Below are positions 55,271 through 64,000 of a stretch of DNA of 64,000 nt, piece after piece; within the stretch, counting starts at the first letter, position 1, and the number at the start of each line of letters is the position of its first letter. The position numbers and the translations under genes are program-made. Origin of the DNA: Perkinsus chesapeaki (lineage: Eukaryota > Perkinsozoa > Perkinsida > Perkinsidae); contig JAAPAO010000074.1 in NCBI GenBank assembly GCA_013115145.1, positions 1-64,000 of the forward strand, written 5' to 3'. The notes beneath the pieces are model-generated. The model did no database searches. It worked only from the letters and a program-made list of their open reading frames with translations, and was not told where the DNA came from.

Positions 55271-57157
55271 ATGGACCCATCATTAAAGGGTAATAAGTTA
55301 GGGGGTATAGTGAATATCGAGGATAAGCTGAAGGAGTATCAATCATGGCATATTGATACAAGAGGGATGGTATCTGATGAAGAGAGGAATGCATTTTTTA
55401 AATCCCTCAGATCAAAAGTATTAAGCTGATATCTCTGAGGGTGAGTATTGTTATTATTATTTCAGCCAGCTAACCGTACATGTATCGATTGTATGACTCG
55501 CAATCCAGTATGGATCAGTACTGGCTTTGGCGTTTTTGTATGCTTAAACTGTTCAGGAAGGCATCGTCAAATGGGGGTAATACTATATGCTAGACGGCTG
55601 CTAGTATTTATACCATATTTCCGCTAAATCAGGTACATATTACCTTCGTTCGGAGCTGTGAGATGGATAAGCTGCCACCACAGTATTTAGTAAGCAGTAA
55701 CAGTAAAGAGATGTATCAAGTTTATTGGGCTGCTGTTGCTGCAGATTCAAATGGATCTCGGTGGTAATGAGAGAGCTCGTGACTTCTTTAAACAACATAA
55801 TATGGGACCAGGATGTTCAAAGCCAATAGACTATCATGGGAGGTAAAGAGTAGAAGGAGGCTACTACTAGTAGTAGCTATTTACAGGTGGGCAGCTAAAT
55901 ACAGGCAAATGCTACAGAAGGAGGTTGATGAGGTTATGGGAAAGTAAGAAAGTAGACAAAGGGTAGGAGCAGCAGCAGCTACCGTTATTTAGATTGCATT
56001 ATGATATACCAAATGGAGAGGTAGAGAACGGAAGTAAGGAAGTCAGTAGCAGCATTAGCAGCAGCCCTATGGCGGCAGCAGCAGATAGTACTGAACCGAC
56101 TGCCACTGCTTCCGCTACTGCTGGAGTAGCTGAAGTTATGGTAACTATTAATAAGGGGGGGGTATTATTTAATGTGTATGATAGGAAAGGGGAAGGAACC
56201 ATAATGATGATAAGAATAAGAAGAAGGCAGCTCCAATAGTCATACGGAAGAGGCCGATAGCAGCACCAGTAGTGGTTAAGGCTGATGGTGCTGCTGCCAA
56301 TCCTATACCAGCTACTACTACACATCACACTAGCAGTATATTCGCTGATAATGCTGGAGAGGTGAGGATGGTAGAGGGTAGAGGGTAGTTATCATTCCTG
56401 GTGGTAGTAGGTTGATGACTTTTTTGATCGACTTGAGAAGGAGGCTGCAGCAAACCCTAAACCGTTACCAATGCCTACCAAGCCTAGTGCCCCCATCAGT
56501 GGAGGAGGAGGGTTTGTAAAGCCAGTGCCCTCTAAAGGTAAGTAACAATAATTTTATATAGCTTATTAACATTCAGGACCAGCCCGAGATGATTATACAA
56601 AAGTAACCTCTCCTACAGCAGCAGCAACAGTTCATTCTCCTACCTATTCTAAAGCGGGGCCATCCTATGGGACACCCTCTGCTGCTGGTGCTGGTGGTGG
56701 TGCTGTACCTGATCGGTTACGAGAGAAGAGAGGTACTCGACTCTTGGTATTCCTGTGTATCCCTTAGTGTTGTTATCAATAGGTATATCCTCCGATGATT
56801 TTTTCGATGCTTTGAGCCCATCTTATACAAATCCATCTGAACCATCAGAAAGATTACCAGCATCCTTTGCTACACGACAGAGCTTTGGTAGTGATGATTT
56901 AACACCTGGCGGGGCAAGGAGAGATGGAGGTGCTGCTGGCATGGAGTAAGTATACATTCATTGCAGAAATGGTGTTGTCATTCCCCTTATAATAGTTTCG
57001 ATGACCTTAAAACATCAGCTGCAGTAGCGGCAGAGAAGGGTCTACAATACGCCTCAAAGGTAGTTGGAGTGGATATGTACCTTATATAGTCATTTATTAA
57101 TAGGGTTATGAGGCATTATCCTCCTATATGCGTCGACAGGCAGGAGGGGATTTCTAG
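55271..57157 (+). CDS. ARF GTPase-activating protein (ArfGAP2/3, Glo3-like)
   Basis: Stimulates GTP hydrolysis on ARF to uncoat transport vesicles. The Met at 55271 opens a leader (MDPSLKGNKLGG), then EERNAFFKSLRSK. After an intron the GAP zinc finger follows as CIDC-x16-CLNC (CMTRNPVWISTGFGVFVC core) with GRHRQMGVHITFVRSCEMD, including the arginine of the catalytic finger. Then come GNERARDFFKQHNMGPG, KYRQMLQKEVDEVM, low-complexity acidic/Ser segments, and a C-terminal half with repeated 'DDFFD' motifs: DDFFDRLEKEAAANPKPLP, DDFFDALSPS and FDDLKTSAAVAAEKG, as in the Glo3 region of ArfGAP2/3. It ends ALSSYMRRQAGGDF at 57157. At least nine exons with AT-rich introns. It complements the Sec7 ARF-GEF 8 kb away. 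Confidence 0.87.
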
Positions 57158-57323
57158 TTCACCACCACCACCATTTTAATAACCCCCTCCTTCTCCTCCT
57201 TCACTAATGATAATATACATTACCATTCTGTTAATAATAATAATCATCATCATTATATATGGTGTTGATGTGTTGTAAATGATACTGGTACATAGTGTAC
57301 AGGGGGATGCTCCGGATTGGAAC

Positions 57324-58949
57324 ATGACACCTATCCTCTCCTCTATTGCTCTTCGCGCTACTACCTCCTCAACTTTGGTTTGTATACCGAGGCACATACG
57401 TAGATACACAACACAGCAGCAGCAGCCATGCCACTGGAATATCCGCTATGTTGGGCATGAAGGCAGCTTCTCAGAGGTTAGGTCCCTTCATATGATAACT
57501 GTTGTTATTCTTTATAATTAGATAGCAGCTCGATCACTTCTACTAGCAAGGGGTTATAGATTAGGATCGACCTGTAAGATGGGAGATAACCTTATCATTT
57601 GCCCATCGTCACGCAGCAGTTACATTGAAAGGTGGGTTCTCTACATCTGATGAGCTACTAGCCTTCGCACCAGCAGCAGCAGAAGAAGAGGTCTCTAATG
57701 AGCTTGCTATTGTAGGTGGTGTTTATTCATTGTATATTTTCTAACCAATGGTATAGGTACCTTTTGAATCCTCTGTATTTGGTCCATACATTCATGTTTA
57801 TGATACAGTCCTCCGCGGTGGCCTTAAGATATTTGCTGAATATTCTCAAGTTGAAAAGCACTGCCTTATAGGTATAGTCGATTGCCATGTGCATCTGTGA
57901 CTATCTTCTAAGGTGGTACAAACAATACAACGTTATCTACATTGAAGACGGTTTATTCCCATCCGTGGATTCTTAGAAACAGTACCGATTAATCCTCCTC
58001 CTACCACTTGAGTTTATTTGTTAGGCAGAGAGTTCTTGGTAAAACATAAGTATTCGAGAGTTGAGATAAACTCCACTTCACGTGAGAAATCTCAGCAGAT
58101 ATGAGCAGCAGTCTCAACAGCTTTATTAGATGCCGTGGAGCTCATTGCTGCTCATCGTGATGATCCAACGATAGCTGCTATTGGAAGTACTGTACAGGCG
58201 GAGAAGCATGGTTTACATATCGTAAGACTGTGTGTAGTTGCTGGTGTATTGGAATACTTCCTAGTAGATGAAAGAGAATGTAGCATGTGATGAGAATACA
58301 CAGACACGTTATGCTATTGTTGGTCCGGCTAACATTGATGGGGATATATTGGAATGCCTTGACAATGTGCCTTTGAAATCAGCACTGTGTGTGTCGATAA
58401 AGGTAGCGGATAACCAATAGTGGGTTGCCATCAGGTTTTTGCATATCAGGACGAGCCAAGTGCTCTGTTCAAGGCATTAGCTAGCTTTTCTTTACGTAAT
58501 TTGAACATTAGCAACGTGGTAGGCCCAAACGAGCATGTTTTGGTGCTCCAAAATGCTGCCATTTTCAGGTGCTGAGACCCCTGGCGATGTTCCCTTCCTT
58601 CAGAGAGGCATTACCAGGTGGTGGACAGCATTGGGACTATTGTTTTTATATAGAGTAAACTATTGGAACACTCTGGAGGGTAATGTCGCTATTCAGATAC
58701 GAGGCAGGATCAAATGATTGTGAAGAAGCCTTAGTTGCTAGCTTGAAAGAACTAAGTGGGCCTGTGGTTCAGCGATTGGGCAATGTAACATGCAGCACTC
58801 ATCCGGTTTATACCATTGATGCCACGCCTTTCAGAGGTATCCTTCTTTTGTCCGCCACAGCCATTATCGGCATCCTGATTGGAAGTCTCGATCTGATGAG
58901 AGTGTATCATGGGAGCAGTTGCGAGAATTCTTATCTCGTTGATGACTAA
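57324..58949 (+). CDS. Prephenate/arogenate dehydratase with ACT domain
   Basis: Phenylalanine biosynthesis: converts prephenate (or arogenate) to phenylpyruvate (or phenylalanine). Met 57324 begins a basic, Ser/Thr-rich leader (MTPILSSIALRATTSSTLV, then PRHIRRYTTQ) that looks like an organelle-targeting peptide; Met 57279 is an alternative. Exons then give GHEGSFSE joined to IAARSLLLARGY; FGPYIHVYDTVLRGGLKIFA and SQVEKHCLI; STLKTVYSHPWIL; INSTSREKSQQ, covering the position of the catalytic Thr; AIGSTVQAEKHGLHIVR; and NTQTRYAIVGPANIDG. The ACT regulatory domain follows: SALFKALASFSLRNLNISNV, ERHYQVVDSIGTIVF and DCEEALVASLKELSGPVVQR. No chorismate mutase or dehydrogenase domain was seen. The C-terminal exon joins (58540-58949) are uncertain; a stop 58947-58949 is used. 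Confidence 0.82.
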
Positions 58950-59109
58950 ATCACATCGCAGTTATACATAAAGTAGAGTAGCCTCTCCTCCGAGAGTGTA
59001 GTCGTCTTTTTATTAAATTATCTTTATTGTGTTCTTTCTAGTGAGGCCGTCCACATGTTCATTAGTGTAACTAATGCCACGGCTAACGATCGGGTTGAAA
59101 TGTATCATT

Positions 59110-59181
59110 GGTTCTATGGTGTAACGGTTAGCACTCCAGACTCTGAATCTGGCGATCTGGGTTCAAATCCCGGTAGAACCT
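59110..59181 (+). tRNA. trnQ-CUG: tRNA-Gln (CUG)
   Basis: A complete 72-nt cloverleaf without intron. The acceptor stem is GGTTCTA/TAGAACC with discriminator T, the D arm contains GTAACGGTTAGCAC, the anticodon stem-loop is CCAGA-CTCTGAA-TCTGG with anticodon CTG, and the T arm has GGTTCAAATCC (the internal B box). It closely resembles other eukaryotic tRNA-Gln genes. CCA is not encoded. A weak T run follows (59182-59190). It lies in the gap between converging protein genes. Confidence 0.96.
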
Positions 59182-59209
59182 ATTTCCCTTTAACACAAAG
59201 CAATTCACA

Positions 59210-61206
59210 TCAATCGATGCTCGCTGTAATTTGCAAGGAGCGCAAGTTGAAGTCTGAACAATCATGTTTACTTTGGTTTGACTTTCGTCCCCATTCTGGT
59301 AGCTGCACTCGTCTAGATCCACTCCCTTTCTTTGATATTGATGATGGTGGGGATGGATCATAATTGGGTGTAGAATCATCATTAACCTCTGGCGTGCATG
59401 CCCTCTGTATCCCTCCTGACGGATTTAGCTTCCTTGGAAGGTATTGTGAAAGGACAGACTCTTCTAGATCACGTGCATCTTCACCGGCGGTAGATACTTC
59501 ACGCTGGAGCTTTTGAACCAATGCATCCTTCTCGTTAACTAAACTTTGCATTTCCCTAACCTAACCAAAGGGCAACCAATACACCGAGACGTAGAGAATG
59601 ACCTACCTGTCCCGTCAGCCATACGCCACGCCTTTCTGCACTCTCTAGGCCCTCTTTAGTTTGCTGACAGCTCACCTCGGCCGCTCTTAGCGCCTCGATC
59701 TTCACGACTAGTTGTGCCTATCGAGGCAGCGTGTATCATATTTAGGCAAGTTATCCCACTTGTGCATCCGACTCTGACTTTTTAAGCCCCTCCAATTTTG
59801 CCTTCAAGGACGCTGCTTCCTGTCGAAGCTCTCCACAGATTTGACGCTCTCGGCAAAGATCTGCTTTTACAGATTGTGCTTCAATAACGGCTTTTACTAA
59901 TCTATCACAGTACGCCCCGATACCGCATGAAGCCCGTAGCGTACGTACCCTTCTATGAGCCTATTCTTCTTTATCGAGTCTTGAGATTCAACTGTCGCTC
60001 GATCAAGGTCAGGACCGCTGCATGCCCAAAGCCATTTGAACATATCATAAAACTCACCATAAGAAGCCTCATCATCGAGTCTCTCGGCAAGTGTACCAGA
60101 GGCGGAATGTACGGCAGCAAGTGTCTCCCTCATCACATCACGTTCTGTGGAGATAAGATTTAGATCTGCTCTAAGGCTGTGTATCTGTAAGGAGACATCG
60201 GTGTCTGTCTGTAGCTCAGCATACACCTACTTCATCCTTTACTCCTGTCTTTATGTCTTGGAGCTCTCGTTTAAGCTTCCTCACATCGTCTAATGCGTCA
60301 TCCCTTTCAACTAGTGCTTCATCAGCCTACTCGGGCAGCATGTTCTATGCTACTCAAGTGCCAACGTACTTGCTTCCTTGCCACCAAAAGGACTTGTCTT
60401 GTCCTTTTCAACTGCCTTGCTATTGCAGCCGGATCATATGGCAACTGCTGCTGTGATGTTATTGGAGCCGTTGACCGCGGGCGCATCATTTGATCGAAGT
60501 ACTGGGCAACTCTGGCGTACACAATTGCTGGGTACCAGAAGCAGGGCCTCACAGGGTAGTGAAACTCATGCAAGTGAAGTAAGTGGAAAAGTTTGTATCA
60601 TGCAAAGTAGCAATACTGTTGTTGTTGTTGTTGATGATGATGTTGTTGTTGTCGTGGTACAACTCCTATACCACCATAAAAAGTGCTACCGACTGGGGGA
60701 TATGCTATGGCTTGCTGTGGCGGTGTTGCTACTATAACTGGGCACATATTAGAATGTTTTACATCAATGCTACTGGTATTATTAATAACTCTATGATACA
60801 CAGCTGGATGATGATGATGCTTTCCTACACTCTGCTGATATACAGAGGGATTAATACTTTTAGGAGACCGCACTTCGAGGCTACTACGAGAAGGAAGAGG
60901 AGGAGGAGGAGAAGCCTTCACTTCCTCATACTTGTGGTTATTAATATCAGCTAGCTGATGATGACGATGAGGAGTTTCTCCTTCGTCATTAGTTTGCAAT
61001 CGAGTCGAGTGCTGCATAGCAACATCAGCTGCAACTGAAGCCTCGACGCCTGTACTGCCGACAAGACAACTTCTCCCTTCTGGTGTAGTGCCCCCCACGG
61101 TAGTAGAACAGAGAGATGGGTTATGATACGGCATGTGCAACTTGAAGGCCTCCTCACGCTCTTGTTGCATCTGCTCTATCCTTTCTTCTAATGTTATACC
61201 TAACAT
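59210..61206 (-). CDS. Coiled-coil protein with Gln/His-rich N-terminal region
   Basis: The Met at 61206 gives an amphipathic start (MLGITLEERIEQMQQEREEA), then a disordered stretch with PPPPLPS, VATPPQQAIAYPP and His/Gln runs (HHHQQQQQQ near 60620). Later minus-strand exons are heptad-like: YDPAAIARQLKRTRQVLLVA, DDALDDVRKLKRELQDIKTG, LQIHSLRADLNLISTERDVM, EFYDMFKWLWACSGPDLDRA and EKDALVQKLQREVSTAGEDA. The C terminus is Ser/Pro-rich and ends at 59210. Splice joins within 60600-59560 are only partly resolved. The likely fold is a long coiled coil, perhaps a cytoskeletal, basal-body or scaffold protein. The stop is 29 bp from the tRNA gene, so its 3' UTR must overlap the tRNA on the other strand. 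Confidence 0.6.
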
Positions 61207-61469
61207 ACTATCTCAATGCTAACAGCTATACTGTACTAGCCCTACCATTGGCTTTCCATGGAGGAGAGGGAAGCCATCGTGTATAACCGATACCGCGAGG
61301 ATCATCTACCCGACGACGCCCTTCGTGATTTACAGGGGGGAACATAACTATAATTGGTTTCATTTATCGTTAAAGAAGTATAAAAACGATAACATATATC
61401 TACTATAGAGAAACGTCGCATAGGACATGATAGGACATGTTACAGGTTATAATGTAATGGTATCATCAT
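61207..61469. other. Spacer between two minus-strand genes
   Basis: About 260 bp holding the promoter of the coiled-coil gene and the 3' end of the upstream gene. An imperfect direct repeat 'cataggacatgataggacatg' style segment occurs near 61416-61438. Otherwise nothing seen. Confidence 0.4.
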
Positions 61470-63938
61470 TCAGTTATACTCTAGCTTATCTCGAATATGC
61501 CATGCATGCTCCCATAATAGAGTTAGGGTCTCGTCATCTAATGGTACTTGAGATACTTCCAGGGCTAAGATAATATCCTCCAGTGGTATCAAACCATCAG
61601 CTGCTGCTATAGCGTGTACTAGAAACAAGGGTAGGATAGCTCCTAGGGACTTCACAGCCCGGGTAAGAGCCTCCTCGTTATGTTCAGTTAGACTGTAAAG
61701 GACTCTTTGGGCCAGGCATCCGCAGTTGGCATTCTGGTGATCTTGGCGATTCATGCATCGTAGAATGCCGGGAGAGGATTGCCTTGGGACGCTTAGGTTG
61801 AGAGAATTCAGCGCTTGAGATAGAGTGATAGACCCATCCGATAGTGGGAAGAGCCCTGGTGGATACTTCACCATCAACTCGAATGGTACCGTATGGTCCA
61901 TAAGGATATCCATATACCGCCGAGGGTGCAGCATGACATGAGGGGACAGTCTAAGGTATTGAGTAATCTCCTTATACTTATCGCCAAGGGCTGCACATTG
62001 CCATCTGATCTCATCACATTTACGTCTACTTGTGATTGCAGTGGCGGTACTGCCGTCGGCTATTGACATAGCTCTCTGGGCTGCCTCCCATCCAAGAGTG
62101 CTGAAGGCCTCGTAGAGCTCGTCTCTAATCACCTTAACCTCCACAAGGGAATGACAGTCGGCCTCTAGCGCATCAATGACCCACGGAGGCGTTATGGGCT
62201 CCTCCACTAGCAGTGAAAGACCAGAGTGCTTCGTGACGAGACACGAAGATAGAGACAGCAATCGTGCACGCGACTCCACTTGGTACACTGTCGCACGATC
62301 AACACTAGCATAGGAATTTCGGCTCATGGAATAGCCTACCACACTTACTGGCCTCCTCCAGTTATAAGTGGATATAAATAATGTTGTACAGCCAGAGGGC
62401 GGATGTAATGACGTGATACCGTCTGAAGGATGGGCATGCCGAATGCTACGCAGACAGCAAGGGCTAGGCGGACCCGTGAAGCCAGTGTTTATTGCACTTG
62501 GGAAGTTAGATAAGTTAAGCACTTCAACAGAGTCACTAGTAGGCCCATCTTCTGTACTATGCCTATCAGCCAGGGAATGAGTCTTAGAACGCCGACTGCT
62601 GCTGCTGTTGCCACTGACGACACTTCTCTCTTCTGAAGTGGGGATTGGCAGTCTAGCCGGCAATGAGCGAGGATGGGGGGAAGGTGATAGTAATGATATT
62701 GACAGTAGTGTAATGTGAGGAGGCATGCCTATGACATTAGGCTTTATTAATGCTGTTATAGAAGGGCTCGTACTATAGGCACCAATGTGAAGCAGTACCC
62801 CTTGCATTTGGGGACCAAGAGTGCTAACTGATACAATGGGGGGACAATTATTGTGTTGAGACATATACATAAACTCATAGGCCACTTCAACTGTTTCAAC
62901 ATCTAACAGATATGCCCGTTGCTTACTACCACTAGCGATAGATAAGACATGTCGATCGGTCAGAACCCATAACATACCAAGGCTGACAGACTTGCCATCA
63001 TTAGATGAAAACTTCAAGGTGTTCTGTACAGAGAGCGTAGTATAGTTACAGCTGTCGTCTAATAGATTGATATCAGCAAGCCATATCCTTCCACCAGGTC
63101 GAGCACAGCAAACACGGCCATCATCTAATAAAGCACCACCAAACCTACCATGATGCTCTCTAGACCCAACCCATACAGGTTGTTGTTCTGTATCACTTAG
63201 CCGTACAATGCATACTCTAGAAGTGGTAGCTATTAGCAGTAGTCCTTTGGGTAGTACCCGATCACTGTATACCATAGAGAGTATCTCATCACCGTTAAGA
63301 GAACAGTCAATGGGAATAGGGTCACCACTATCATCTACAATACGGAAGATCTCTCCTTGGCAAGTACCAGCATAGATATCTCTACCCTTTCCAAATGATA
63401 AAGCTGTGACCATACTGCCAAGGCTTTTATGATACTGTATATCGACACTACTTGGTGTAGCACATATCAGATAGACTTTACTGCTACCAGGTGCTGTACT
63501 ACAATGGCAGGCTACGGCCAGGCAGCTACCATCGCTTGAAACCGTGGCTGCCACTATGGGTCCTTCTTCTTCTAGTTGCACCCCCGATACTCTCTCCCTA
63601 CTGAATACCGCCAATCTCCGTGAGCTGCTACTGTCTATAACGTTAAGAGCAGCTGTGTTAACATGGTTCCCTTCTTCTATTGCCCAGAATAATGGTTTGA
63701 CACCTTTTATGCTACGACACAGAGATAAGTATGAAAGCTGTTGAGTGTGGTGCATTGATTCATGTTGTGGTTGATGGAGCCTAGCTGTACTCTCTTTGGT
63801 ACTATCAGTCTCATGAGATGATGATGCAGTATCGGACACTGATGATCCTACAGTAAAGGAAGAGGCTCCTGTTGGGGATGGTAATACCATACAACAAGCA
63901 ATGACTATTAAAGGTGTACTTGTTATTGACAGCAGCAA
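61470..63938 (-). CDS. Large protein with propeller-like N-terminal half and helical C-terminal half
   Basis: One uninterrupted frame of 822 residues. After a hydrophobic N terminus (LLSITSTPLIVIACCMVLPS, possibly a signal sequence, or intron-derived if translation begins downstream) residues about 85-400 contain repeated beta-strand patterns typical of WD/propeller blades, such as PIVAATVSSDGSCLAVAC, LGSMVTALSFGKG, LLLIATTSRVCIVRLSD and GMLWVLTDRHVLSIASGSK. A Ser/Pro-rich linker (about 410-500) follows, then helical segments (EAFSTLGWEAAQRAMSIADG, LDDETLTLLWEHAWHIRDKL). Propeller-plus-solenoid layout is found in vesicle tethering (BLOC-2/HOPS type) and nuclear-pore scaffold proteins. Which family cannot be decided here. 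It may continue upstream past the window edge. Confidence 0.6.
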   Translation of the reverse strand: MLLSITSTPLIVIACCMVLPSPTGASSFTVGSSVSDTASSSHETDSTKESTARLHQPQHESMHHTQQLSYLSLCRSIKGVKPLFWAIEEGNHVNTAALNVIDSSSSRRLAVFSRERVSGVQLEEEGPIVAATVSSDGSCLAVACHCSTAPGSSKVYLICATPSSVDIQYHKSLGSMVTALSFGKGRDIYAGTCQGEIFRIVDDSGDPIPIDCSLNGDEILSMVYSDRVLPKGLLLIATTSRVCIVRLSDTEQQPVWVGSREHHGRFGGALLDDGRVCCARPGGRIWLADINLLDDSCNYTTLSVQNTLKFSSNDGKSVSLGMLWVLTDRHVLSIASGSKQRAYLLDVETVEVAYEFMYMSQHNNCPPIVSVSTLGPQMQGVLLHIGAYSTSPSITALIKPNVIGMPPHITLLSISLLSPSPHPRSLPARLPIPTSEERSVVSGNSSSSRRSKTHSLADRHSTEDGPTSDSVEVLNLSNFPSAINTGFTGPPSPCCLRSIRHAHPSDGITSLHPPSGCTTLFISTYNWRRPVSVVGYSMSRNSYASVDRATVYQVESRARLLSLSSCLVTKHSGLSLLVEEPITPPWVIDALEADCHSLVEVKVIRDELYEAFSTLGWEAAQRAMSIADGSTATAITSRRKCDEIRWQCAALGDKYKEITQYLRLSPHVMLHPRRYMDILMDHTVPFELMVKYPPGLFPLSDGSITLSQALNSLNLSVPRQSSPGILRCMNRQDHQNANCGCLAQRVLYSLTEHNEEALTRAVKSLGAILPLFLVHAIAAADGLIPLEDIILALEVSQVPLDDETLTLLWEHAWHIRDKLEYN

Positions 63939-64000
63939 CTAAAGAGATATATGATATGGTATATAGGAAGAGAAACAATACACAGTACAACAACAGCAAC

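Noticed and set aside
1-64000. CRISPR array, prophage, bacterial operon or IS element
   Set aside because: No regularly spaced repeats with spacers, no transposase or integrase, and the gene structure is eukaryotic throughout.

Overview
The window is nuclear DNA from a protist eukaryote: genes are split by short GT-AG introns (many 30-60 nt, some apparently shorter), there are no operons or Shine-Dalgarno sites, the tRNA is of eukaryotic type, and the recognisable genes are eukaryotic trafficking genes (AP-3 mu adaptin, Sec7 ARF-GEF, ArfGAP, DESI/PPPDE peptidase, AAAP transporter). Secreted protein families, many lineage-specific proteins and runs of genes on one strand suggest an alveolate, most likely Perkinsus-like. 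That assignment is an inference from style, not from a marker gene. Most genes below were reconstructed by eye from exon frames, splice sites and family alignment, so outer limits are firmer than inner exon junctions.

Left part, 1-10 kb, is sparse and repeat-rich. It has two copies of a small secreted protein family (minus strand), a palindrome cluster, a decayed reverse-transcriptase relic, and a direct repeat (about 2.71-3.52 kb and 9.71-10.15 kb). Between the repeat copies lies an apparently intact, many-exon phospholipase B-like gene (5481-9376, +) that no single reading frame reveals. The second repeat copy supplies the stop codon of the next gene.

Middle part, 10-31 kb: a minus block (unknown serine/acid-rich protein, AAAP amino-acid transporter, small unknown), then a plus block (zinc-ribbon/coiled-coil gene and three tandem secreted paralogues with identical intron phases), a minus block of three genes (one EF-hand-like), and a plus block (small membrane protein, predicted mitochondrial protein, acidic-tailed unknown, twin-CX9C protein).

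Right part, 31-64 kb, is gene-dense. A long minus block holds a large unknown gene, AP-3 mu, an EF-hand protein, a 1610-residue Sec7 ARF-GEF in one exon and a proline-rich protein. A divergent promoter near 49.8 kb starts a plus block: unknown, calmodulin-like, DESI-type peptidase, ArfGAP and prephenate/arogenate dehydratase. A tRNA-Gln(CUG) sits in the convergent gap at 59.1 kb before a final minus block (coiled-coil protein and a propeller/solenoid-like protein). AP-3 mu, an ARF activator and an ARF GTPase activator within 20 kb all belong to ARF-dependent coat recruitment.
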